Virus record (IMG/VR): IMGVR_UViG_3300036864_000030 | Span: 1-41,910 of that record | Direction: 5' to 3' (one strand) | From: a virus | DNA: 41,910 nt | Shown here: piece by piece, positions 12,955-18,979 of the stretch | Position numbering within the stretch: the stretch's first letter is position 1 | Layout of the letters: each line of letters begins with the position of its first letter | Program-made: the position numbers and the translations under genes | Notes under the pieces: model-generated | What the model was told of the DNA's origin: nothing | What the model saw: only the letters and a program-made list of their open reading frames with translations | Databases searched by the model: none

Positions 12955-13748
12955 CAAAATATCTCCGGCTGTTTCGGATCGCCGAATATTTCGTTTGCGA
13001 TCTCATTAACTTCCGCATCATCGGCGTTCATGAGTTCTTGAGGCGTTATAACGGGCTCAGAATCGATCATTGAGTCAATCAACGCCCTAAGCTCATCGAG
13101 TGCCGATATATCGTCTCTGGCTGCCTTTAGCTTGGTTTTAAGCATAGGCAATTGCTCGGCCGGAATCTGTTCTTTGATGCTGTCGAGATATGTGATTAGC
13201 TCGGCTCGTTTTTCCATTCCGTCAGGATTGGATTGCGGATTTGCGTCCCGCATTTCTGGAAAGTCTTGGACTTCTTCTACGGTGTAGAGGCCAGAAAGAC
13301 AGGCAGGGAAACAAGCCCGTATGCCTTCGGCAATACATCTGGCAGCAAGCATAGCCCGTTTATATTTTTTCCAATTATCCTTGCCAAGCAATCCGGCCTG
13401 CTCTGCCATTTTTATGGTCCATGTAATAGCAACTTCACCGCCCTGAGGATGGGAAAAATCAATCGTACATATAGCATCGGTTCGCTCTACGTATTTAATT
13501 TTTCCGCCAGCCCTATGGAATCTTGCCAAGGCGCTACGAGAATTGATAGCAGGGCGCCCGTCGATGATGTCGTATTCTTGAGCCGCTATAGCTGGATGTA
13601 GACCCTCAGCCTGCGCAATCAACATCAAGGCGAACATATTTTCAGGACTCTTTTTGAAAAGAGGGCCGAGGGATTTTGCCATTACTTGAAGGTCTGCTAT
13701 TGTGGCAACGCGCTTTTCGGTTGTTGCAAGTTCGTTTGTGTCGCTCAT
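12954..13748 (-). CDS. RecT-like single-strand annealing protein, 264 aa
   Basis: Residues about 35-75 (LMLIAQAEGLHPAIAAQEYD followed by IIDGRPAINSRSALARFHRA) and the later KYKRAMLAARCIAEGIRACF match the RecT-type annealing protein pattern. The C-terminal third is a helical, acidic tail. Such proteins pair complementary single strands produced by the adjacent exonuclease. The gene is coupled upstream by ATGA and downstream by TGATG. The family name is recognised by pattern and neighbour. Confidence 0.8.
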   Translation of the reverse strand: MSDTNELATTEKRVATIADLQVMAKSLGPLFKKSPENMFALMLIAQAEGLHPAIAAQEYDIIDGRPAINSRSALARFHRAGGKIKYVERTDAICTIDFSHPQGGEVAITWTIKMAEQAGLLGKDNWKKYKRAMLAARCIAEGIRACFPACLSGLYTVEEVQDFPEMRDANPQSNPDGMEKRAELITYLDSIKEQIPAEQLPMLKTKLKAARDDISALDELRALIDSMIDSEPVITPQELMNADDAEVNEIANEIFGDPKQPEIF

Positions 13749-14125
13749 ACACTAAGCTCCAATCGTGTTGAATAAGCTGGCCTACCTTCTTTCTCAACAA
13801 ACGTAATCGAGCCGTATCCAACCTTAGCGCCGGTCGATTCTGTGAAGTCATGAATCATGCGTGTGATTTCCTGCTCAAGTGCAAGCTTGGCCTTTTCTTT
13901 GTCTATTTGTGGCTGGCGATTGGCTTGGAACTCTGATTCAAATCGTAGCGCCCAATCCTTTGCCGGATAAAGGTCTATCCCACCATGAGTATTAGGCACG
14001 CCAACCATATTCTCAGGTACACGGTCATCAGTAACAATGTTATCAAGCCAATAATTGTTATTGGCCATGAGATTACGTTCCTCATCCATAACGAGTTTGT
14101 CAACCTCACTTCTTTCCTTTTCCAT
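13745..14125 (-). CDS. Hypothetical protein heading the recombination operon, 126 aa
   Basis: ATG 14125 (MEKERSEVDKLVMDEERNLM) has AAGGGGG six bases upstream. The frame is open beyond it into the promoter region, so that upstream part is not coding. Residues 40-60 contain a short NTHGGIDLYPAKDWALRF segment; the C-terminus is beta-rich (AKVGYGSITFVEKEGR). It is the first gene behind the operator-bearing promoter at 14207-14235. Not recognised; perhaps a recombination accessory. Confidence 0.7.
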   Translation of the reverse strand: MEKERSEVDKLVMDEERNLMANNNYWLDNIVTDDRVPENMVGVPNTHGGIDLYPAKDWALRFESEFQANRQPQIDKEKAKLALEQEITRMIHDFTESTGAKVGYGSITFVEKEGRPAYSTRLELSV

Positions 14126-14206
14126 GTCTTCCCCCTTGTAATTTATTGCCGAGTCTAATGAGAGAGCACGGCTGAACATTGAAGCTATTGTTAAATCCAT
14201 AAGGTG

Positions 14207-14235
14207 ATTATAGCGTATACAAAGTATATTTGCAA
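14207..14235 (-). promoter_or_regulatory. Promoter B with inverted-repeat operator
   Basis: Minus strand TTGCAA (14235-14230), 17 bases, TATAAT (14212-14207): an almost perfect sigma70 promoter. Its spacer holds TATAC-AAA-GTATA (14216-14228), the same inverted repeat as promoters A and C. It drives the recombination and replication operon. A protein bound there would block polymerase directly, so the operon is probably repressible. Confidence 0.85.
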
Positions 14236-14240
14236 GCATA

Positions 14241-14270
14241 AATAGAAAGGCCCTCCGGTTAGGGAAGGCC
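14241..14270 (-). terminator. Intrinsic terminator between late and early units
   Basis: Minus strand GGCCTTCC (14270-14263) pairs with GGAGGGCC (14256-14249), one wobble, loop CTAACC, followed by TTTCTATTT. It separates the lysis-end genes from promoter B. Confidence 0.8.
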
Positions 14271-14387
14271 AGTTTACATTTCCATACTGTCCATATAGGA
14301 CATATCATCTAAAACAAGACGACTCCCGAAAATCCCGCGCTAAGGGGACTTCCTCCTATACTTTGATACCCACCCATACGGACGGGT

Positions 14388-14534
14388 TTATCTTTGAACG
14401 TTAAGGCCGTGCTTTCGCCAGTAATGCGCCCATGCGCGGAATATGGCCAGCTCGATCTTTTCTTTAACTTCTGGATCGAGTGGCGGAACGGGATGAGTGC
14501 GCTTAAACAGCTTTTTTAGAAATTGTTTTAGCAT
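14388..14534 (-). CDS. Hypothetical basic protein, 48 aa
   Basis: ATG 14534 (MLKQFLKKLFKRTHPVPPLD) overlaps the end of the upstream basic gene by 32 bases. The frame is open to a GTG at 14576. The N-terminal amphipathic basic helix may bind membrane or nucleic acid. No strong ribosome site is seen, so translation may depend on coupling. Unrecognised. Confidence 0.5.
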   Translation of the reverse strand: MLKQFLKKLFKRTHPVPPLDPEVKEKIELAIFRAWAHYWRKHGLNVQR

Positions 14535-14769
14535 GGCGTTTTGTATTGGTTCGATAGAGCATACGCTCAGCGGCACCGCCGAAGACCTGGCGTCTGAGCC
14601 ATTTGCGGGAAAGTTTGTTTCGCGGCCACTTGAAGCGCTTCTTTTTCGTGCTTGTATTAAGCTTATTAGTTGGCGCTTTGTCGTGACTTTTCTTGTTGCC
14701 TTTGAAAAAGTTCACAACACGCTGAATGAACCCTGTCTTTCGAATTGGAGACATAGATTGTGATTTCAT
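14503..14769 (-). CDS. Very basic protein, 88 aa
   Basis: ATG 14769 has a perfect AGGAGG five bases upstream and its own promoter (14787-14815), which together give a nearly leaderless, strongly translated mRNA. About a third of the residues are Lys or Arg (KKKRFKWPRNKLSRKWLRRQ), so it probably binds DNA or RNA. It has no cysteine or membrane segment. It follows the lysis genes but belongs to a separate unit, ending at the terminator at 14241-14270. Confidence 0.75.
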   Translation of the reverse strand: MKSQSMSPIRKTGFIQRVVNFFKGNKKSHDKAPTNKLNTSTKKKRFKWPRNKLSRKWLRRQVFGGAAERMLYRTNTKRHAKTISKKAV

Positions 14770-14786
14770 GGAATCCTCCTGAGAGG

Positions 14787-14815
14787 ATTGTAGCGCCGAG
14801 TTTTAAGGAATGCAA
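14787..14815 (-). promoter_or_regulatory. Sigma70-type promoter, minus strand
   Basis: TTGCAT (14815-14810), 17 bases, TACAAT (14792-14787). The start point, about 14780, lies roughly 11 bases ahead of the 88-aa basic gene, so the mRNA leader is little more than the ribosome site. It is adjacent to, and back-to-back with, the plus-strand promoter at 14824-14851. Confidence 0.75.
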
Positions 14816-14823
14816 GAAAAAGT

Positions 14824-14851
14824 TTGCAAAATTGGAACAATGGTGTATACT
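14824..14851 (+). promoter_or_regulatory. Sigma70-type promoter on the plus strand
   Basis: TTGCAA (14824-14829), 16 bases, TATACT (14846-14851). It is the only convincing plus-strand promoter found in a genome whose genes are all on the other strand. It fires away from the minus-strand promoter at 14787-14815 into a short terminated unit. Confidence 0.7.
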
Positions 14852-14857
14852 TAATTT

Positions 14858-14925
14858 TGAAACCCGCGTTTCCATGTATTCCTCCTTTTTCGCACCCTGA
14901 CTAATCCACAGGGTGCTTTTATTTT
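14858..14925 (+). ncRNA. Plus-strand small RNA with anti-Shine-Dalgarno tract
   Basis: From about 14858 a 60-70-base transcript would start with the hairpin GAAAC-CCGC-GTTTC, then an unpaired stretch TATTCCTCCTTTTT (14877-14890), then a terminator. UUCCUCC is the complement of a strong ribosome site (GGAGGAA) and would be single-stranded. It could bind ribosome sites of phage mRNAs in trans, as many sRNAs do, or act against the minus-strand readthrough transcript in cis. Function is inferred from structure only. Confidence 0.6.
14892..14925 (+). terminator. Intrinsic terminator, plus strand
   Basis: GCACCCTG (14892-14899) pairs perfectly with CAGGGTGC (14909-14916), loop nine bases, followed by TTTTATTTT. 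The T tract is present only on the plus strand, so it serves plus-strand transcription; on the minus strand the hairpin is followed by GAAAAAGG. Confidence 0.75.
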
Positions 14926-15398
14926 GTGGCTAGCTTTATTGATTCCCAAATAGCGAGAATGCTAAGGGCTATGTTTACGCCAATACTGACATTGCGCTGC
15001 ATCTCTAAACCGTTTGCATAACTTTGTAGATCATTTTGGATCTTCGCCGAGTCCTTGTCGTATTGCGTCTGCGAGGTTTCCAAGTTCTTTATTTGAGTCT
15101 GCTGCTCGTCGATTTTCGTCTGCTGCGTTTTCTGCAAGCTTTCCAAGTTGCTGATTATTCCCGCTGATTTCTCCTGCGATGTCTTTGACTCGGCCTGTAT
15201 CCTGTCTAACTCGGTTAGAATCGTTTTGAATATTGGTTTTGTCTCGGGATATTTCTTCACGATCTGCGCGATTTCTTGGCTTAAAGCTTGCAAGTCCACC
15301 TGCTGAGAAAAGACCGGCAACGACAAGCAGAATAAGAAAAGGGATAGCAAGCAGAATCTTAACCAGGGTCGATTGTTTTTTGTACCATGCGAACACAT
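14919..15398 (-). CDS. Lysis-module protein with signal segment, coiled coil and C-terminal helix, 159 aa
   Basis: Residues about 13-31 form a signal-like hydrophobic segment (FCLLSLFLFCLSLPVFS). A long coiled coil follows (QAESKTSQEKSAGIISNLES and onwards), and a membrane helix lies near the end (SIGVNIALSILAIWESI). This is the layout of a unimolecular spanin, but no clean lipobox is present: the residue before the candidate cysteine is Phe. ATG overlaps the previous TAA, with AAGGGG upstream. A second frame starting two bases later encodes another membrane protein. Confidence 0.65.
   Translation of the reverse strand: MCSHGTKNNRPWLRFCLLSLFLFCLSLPVFSQQVDLQALSQEIAQIVKKYPETKPIFKTILTELDRIQAESKTSQEKSAGIISNLESLQKTQQTKIDEQQTQIKNLETSQTQYDKDSAKIQNDLQSYANGLEMQRNVSIGVNIALSILAIWESIKLATK
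15031..15396 (-). CDS. Overlapping Rz/i-spanin-like protein, 121 aa
   Basis: The frame starts at GTG 15396, two bases downstream of the first base of the other gene's ATG, and uses the same ribosome site. Residues about 9-30 are a strong membrane helix (TLVKILLAIPFLILLVVAGL); the rest is a charged coiled coil (EISRDKTNIQNDSNRVRQDT). An N-terminal anchor plus periplasmic coiled coil is the layout of inner-membrane spanins. The gene lies entirely within the other frame, as Rz1 lies in Rz. It could be accidental, but both frames lack stops and look like membrane proteins. Confidence 0.5.
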   Translation of the reverse strand: MFAWYKKQSTLVKILLAIPFLILLVVAGLFSAGGLASFKPRNRADREEISRDKTNIQNDSNRVRQDTGRVKDIAGEISGNNQQLGKLAENAADENRRAADSNKELGNLADAIRQGLGEDPK

Positions 15399-15760
15399 TA
15401 AGACCCCTTTTTGTCCGACCGGTTTTTAATATAGTCGCCGATATACTTAAACGGTCGAATGACAATGTATGTTAGGGTGATCCAACCCATATAGGCAAAA
15501 GCGCTTTCAAGCGCGAGAGCGATGAATCTGAGAGTAAGCTTGAACTCTTGATGCGCAAAATAATTGAAGACACCAAAAAGCATCCCAATAATGAGCGGCA
15601 GGCACCACGTCAAGATCGTTACCTTTCCTGTCTTTTTGTGACGGGTTATAACGGCTTCGCAAATACCCACACCACTGAGAATAAGAACCCAATTAAGCGC
15701 CGCAATTTGATCTGTAATTGCTACGACGTGGTTTATAACACTTGCTCCAATATCGTCCAT
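15398..15760 (-). CDS. Holin-like membrane protein, 120 aa
   Basis: Three hydrophobic segments are seen: about residues 23-38 (LNWVLILSGVGICEAV), 47-68 (VTILTWCLPLIIGMLFGVFN) and 77-101 (FIALALESAFAYMGWITLTY). A basic C-terminus ends in KNRSDKKGS. Three spans, small size, charged tail and position between the endopeptidase and the spanin-like genes make it the best holin candidate. Overlaps by TAATG downstream and by a single base upstream. Confidence 0.7.
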   Translation of the reverse strand: MDDIGASVINHVVAITDQIAALNWVLILSGVGICEAVITRHKKTGKVTILTWCLPLIIGMLFGVFNYFAHQEFKLTLRFIALALESAFAYMGWITLTYIVIRPFKYIGDYIKNRSDKKGS

Positions 15761-16218
15761 TAAATGTCCTCCACGTGATTTGCGTCCCAGCCGATTTCAT
15801 CTTTATCAAGTGGCGGAAAATCGCCACCCCACGCCATGCCGAGGCGTTTTGCGATTGCTCCGAACGATTTTATACGAACGGGATCTTTGACGGTCCAATC
15901 GGGGTCTCCCATCTTATTTGCATACCAAATGTCACAGGCTTTTCGAGACTGGTGCTTTGACTTGTTGTGGATTCCATCGGCTTCGGTAACTGTGTGATTG
16001 TTGTCGTATTTCGAAAGCGAAGGCAATCCGGCTTGTTTTCGAAGATAGTTAACGTCTTCTAAAGACTTTCGGCCTTGGGCATAGAGGGCGAATTGCTCTT
16101 CGGCGCTTCGGTAGGTTTCTATGATGACGAGTTTTACACCTACGTCGAGGTGTTCTTTGATGAAGCGCTCAACCTTTTTACGGAAAGAATCGGTCAGGTC
16201 TTCTAATTTTCGACTCAT
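15760..16218 (-). CDS. M15-family peptidoglycan endopeptidase (endolysin), 152 aa
   Basis: Catalytic features of the VanY/D-alanyl-D-alanine or L-alanyl-D-glutamate peptidase family are present: TYRS near residue 37, SKHQSRKACDIWY with H89 and D96 as zinc ligands, and WDANHVE with H148 as third ligand and E150 near it. The protein has no signal peptide and the length is typical of T5-like endolysins, so release needs the holin. It cleaves peptide stems of the cell wall. Start ATG overlaps the previous TAA. Confidence 0.85.
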   Translation of the reverse strand: MSRKLEDLTDSFRKKVERFIKEHLDVGVKLVIIETYRSAEEQFALYAQGRKSLEDVNYLRKQAGLPSLSKYDNNHTVTEADGIHNKSKHQSRKACDIWYANKMGDPDWTVKDPVRIKSFGAIAKRLGMAWGGDFPPLDKDEIGWDANHVEDI

Positions 16219-16553
16219 TACGGCGTTCCTTTAGCGAGCATAGCGGCTACTTGGGCGAGAACGCCTTGCAGAGCGATCAGGGCAGCACCAAGTATCCCGA
16301 TGGTGATTAAGACTTGCACAATAATAGGCGTCCAGTCCTTGAGTCTCCGGCCTTTTTGATTGACATAGGCTGTAACGGTCTCTTGGGCAATCTCTTGCAT
16401 GATGATTTTCTGATCCCGTTTGTCAGTTTGCAATTCTTGAATATCGCCTAACATGACTTCCTGCTTTTTTTTAAGCTCCGGGATTTCTTTGTTATAATTG
16501 GTTTCGAGACGAATGAATTCTTCCCGAAACTTTTGCAAAGCGTGTTCATCCAT
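16218..16553 (-). CDS. Coiled-coil membrane protein of the lysis module, 111 aa
   Basis: I use the ATG at 16553 (MDEHALQKFREEFIRLETNY), whose start overlaps the preceding gene's stop region. The first 70 residues are a coiled coil (EIPELKKKQEVMLGDIQELQ). A strong membrane helix follows at about 79-104 (IIVQVLITIGILGAALIALQ). One-span, helix-rich proteins of this type are common next to endolysins as holins or holin partners. The frame is open to a further ATG at 16565. Confidence 0.65.
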   Translation of the reverse strand: MDEHALQKFREEFIRLETNYNKEIPELKKKQEVMLGDIQELQTDKRDQKIIMQEIAQETVTAYVNQKGRRLKDWTPIIVQVLITIGILGAALIALQGVLAQVAAMLAKGTP

Positions 16554-17094
16554 CTTTGTCCCCATGGTCGATACTTTTCGCGAGTTCTCTGTAATCTAGA
16601 GCCATCTTTCGAAACCGTTTTATTTTAGTCTGAGCGACGGCCCAAAAGCTAGCAGCTACCGCGATGGTAATGGCAGTCATTGCACTACCTGATATAGCAG
16701 AATTCAAAAGCAGGGTAGAGGTAACAAACATAACCACCGTGGATACGGCGATGATAATGAGCGGTGCTTTGTCAAATAGATCGTATGCCCATGCGAGTGT
16801 GATTGCGAAGAAAAACATAACAATACCCATCAATGAATAAGGTAAGTATTCGGTTAGGTTTAGGCAGATTGTAAGAATTGCCACTATAGAAATAATAACG
16901 ACCTGCCCAATTCTAAGGAAAAGCTTGTCAAGAAAGACCGAGGAACCAAACCAAAGAAGACCGAGAACGCCCGTTACAATCCCCGCAATGGTGTGATCCG
17001 GGTGAAGCGCTTGAGGATGCGATATGTTTACACATACGGTGAAGATAGAGATTACGCTAGTAATAACCCCGATCATTCTTTGAAGTGTTTTCAT
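16546..17094 (-). CDS. Multi-span membrane protein, 182 aa
   Basis: ATG 17094 overlaps the preceding TGA as ATGA. I count about five to six membrane helices, among them IGVITSVISIFTVCVNI, GIVTGVLGLLWFGSSVFL, VVIISIVAILTICLNL and IVMFFFAITLAWAYDLF. The C-terminus is charged and cytoplasmic-looking (KIKRFRKMALDYRELAKSID). A holin role is possible; superinfection exclusion is another option. Not recognised. Confidence 0.65.
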   Translation of the reverse strand: MKTLQRMIGVITSVISIFTVCVNISHPQALHPDHTIAGIVTGVLGLLWFGSSVFLDKLFLRIGQVVIISIVAILTICLNLTEYLPYSLMGIVMFFFAITLAWAYDLFDKAPLIIIAVSTVVMFVTSTLLLNSAISGSAMTAITIAVAASFWAVAQTKIKRFRKMALDYRELAKSIDHGDKDG

Positions 17095-17456
17095 GGTGCC
17101 CAAAAACTCTCAGTAGCTTCTTTGAGTGTCATGATATTAGAGACATCTGTGAACAAATGCGCGACGGGTTCAAGTTCGATGATAAGCTCATTCATAGTAG
17201 CCTCGTCACCTTTGCTGTGAGCATCAACAATTTGAAGCAATCCAATACCATAATTTGCTTTCGCTACATCAGTGCAAAAATGCTCGAAAGCAACATATGA
17301 AACACATCTATCATGGAATGATTCACCCTCAACGCGCTTGAATGGCTCTGAGTGTGTGAGTTCGTCCATATATTGAAGTTCACCTGATCGACCCCAGGAG
17401 TCCTTAGCCCCGCACATGGCGGGCAATTTTCTGATTAACTCTTGAACTTTGTTCAT
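17091..17456 (-). CDS. Hypothetical protein after the tail fibre, 121 aa
   Basis: Coupled by ATGA to the tail-fibre gene upstream and to the membrane protein gene downstream. The sequence is soluble and helical (MNKVQELIRKLPAMCGAKDS, later VSYVAFEHFCTDVAKANYGI). The position suggests a tail-fibre assembly or lysis-module accessory; no family was recognised. Confidence 0.65.
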   Translation of the reverse strand: MNKVQELIRKLPAMCGAKDSWGRSGELQYMDELTHSEPFKRVEGESFHDRCVSYVAFEHFCTDVAKANYGIGLLQIVDAHSKGDEATMNELIIELEPVAHLFTDVSNIMTLKEATESFWAP

Positions 17457-18979
17457 TTTCTCCTCGCTTCAATCGATCCGTATCCGGTTAGTGTAGATAC
17501 GGTAAAGTCTCCCCGAGCTACAAGATAAATCGTAGTCTGTGCCGCGAGTTTTATTTCATATCCGGGGATTGCAATGTTGATGTTTCTTCCACCCGCGACC
17601 ATCGCGGCAGAACCTAGTTCTAAATAAACCTCACCTTGCGTTGGAACTCCCTGCGTGTCTGAGGCTGGAAGAGTATTGTCGGTCTTTGATATGGCTCCAA
17701 ACAGGTCTGTGATACTCGTAGTAGCTCCAGGAACGAAGCCAACCATTCCGCCTATGATAAAGTCTCCCGGAGGTACAGAAATGCTTGCAATGGTCTTTGC
17801 GGTTGCGGTCGTAAGGGAAGTTGCAGCCGATTTGAGAAGGCTTGCCTTGATAACCCCATCTCGTTTGGATTTACCCATGACGATGTTCGTCGGTGCAGTC
17901 GCCCATGTTCCTGCCGTGGCTTCAGTAATGTAGATAGTTGCGATATGTCGAATGGCAATGTTCGTGTAGACAGCGTCAGAGTAAAGCGTAGACCGGCTAT
18001 TTGCTGGCGTCGCGGTCGTAGTCCAGAGTAGTTTTTCGTCGAACAGATCTTCGGTAGCCACTAAAAGTTTTAGAGTACCGGCATTATTTCCAAGATAGAC
18101 ATGGATCTTGTCCGGCACCGCATTCGCGTGGCCCATTGTTGCGGTCGATGGAATCGTGAGAGATAACGCCGCTACAGTAATTACTTTCGAGTACGCACCA
18201 CTGGTTAGAGTTGAACTTCTGAACATTCCACCAACCGCACCGTTTCCGGCTGCGGGGTTGGTGGAAGAATCTTGTTGCTTGAGAGAAAGGACGAGGGCGT
18301 TTGCGGTAGGAACTGCCGTTAAACCGACATTATTTATTGACTCGGGGTCAAGATCGTTTGCCAGGCGTGTAGCAGCTTCGGCATCAAGCTGTTCTTTGTT
18401 TACGATGTCTGTAGGATCTACACCGTCTACGATTCGCGCTCGGCCAGTCGTAGGATCTCGCTGAACAAGATTCCCTAGTGTGGCAGCTGGACCATATCCA
18501 GGGACTACAGTTCCGGTAGTCCCTGCGACAATTGAAGGAACGCCGTTTGCATCAAAATAAAGGAATCCCGTAGTGAGTGCGATTTCTGCTACTTCGTCAG
18601 AGGAAAGCGAAAGATGAAGACTTCGGTTGATTCGCGCGGTAAGCTCCTGAATCATTGCAATTGCTTTATCGGCGTCGTCGTCTAACGTTTCTGCATCGAT
18701 GTTTCGGTTTGCTTCAAAATCTGTCGAACGGATTTCATCGGTCTCGCGCCGAATATACAGGGTTAACCCGTTTAAGGGCGCGGTTTCGAATGTAATTACG
18801 GCGTCAACAATCGTGTACCCTGAGGAAATTAAGGTCAGGTTATTGTCTGTGTCTTTATAGTACAGGACAATTTGGTCATCGTCCGTGAAATAAATTCCGC
18901 CTACTCCGCTCGTGATATCGAATACGGTCGTAACCCCGTTACAGGCGTATTCTCTTGCGAAGTTAGTTTTGGTTATCAT
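17453..18979 (-). CDS. Tail fibre protein, T7-type N-terminus, 508 aa
   Basis: Residues 1 to about 130 (YACNGVTTVFDITSGVGGIY, later YTIVDAVITFETAPLNGLTLYIRRET without the full run) match the T7 tail-fibre N-terminal domain that docks to the tail. A linker rich in helices (AMIQELTARINRSLHL) and a beta-rich C-terminal part follow. The C-terminal 300 residues should bind the receptor. No chaperone or template repeat is visible. Start: ATG 18979 with GGGAGG upstream, overlapping the 2186-aa gene by 17 bases. Confidence 0.85.
   Translation of the reverse strand: MITKTNFAREYACNGVTTVFDITSGVGGIYFTDDDQIVLYYKDTDNNLTLISSGYTIVDAVITFETAPLNGLTLYIRRETDEIRSTDFEANRNIDAETLDDDADKAIAMIQELTARINRSLHLSLSSDEVAEIALTTGFLYFDANGVPSIVAGTTGTVVPGYGPAATLGNLVQRDPTTGRARIVDGVDPTDIVNKEQLDAEAATRLANDLDPESINNVGLTAVPTANALVLSLKQQDSSTNPAAGNGAVGGMFRSSTLTSGAYSKVITVAALSLTIPSTATMGHANAVPDKIHVYLGNNAGTLKLLVATEDLFDEKLLWTTTATPANSRSTLYSDAVYTNIAIRHIATIYITEATAGTWATAPTNIVMGKSKRDGVIKASLLKSAATSLTTATAKTIASISVPPGDFIIGGMVGFVPGATTSITDLFGAISKTDNTLPASDTQGVPTQGEVYLELGSAAMVAGGRNINIAIPGYEIKLAAQTTIYLVARGDFTVSTLTGYGSIEARRK

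Noticed and set aside
14666-14875. Minus-strand 69-aa frame with a perfect AAGGAGG ribosome site and ATG at 14875
   Set aside because: Its ribosome site is the exact complement of the plus-strand RNA's anti-Shine-Dalgarno tract. The frame covers the promoter at 14787-14815 and the start of a better gene, and the product is not protein-like in composition.
17453-18979. Tail-fibre gene as target of a diversity-generating retroelement, as in the BPP-1 phage
   Set aside because: No reverse transcriptase gene or template repeat is present anywhere in the window.
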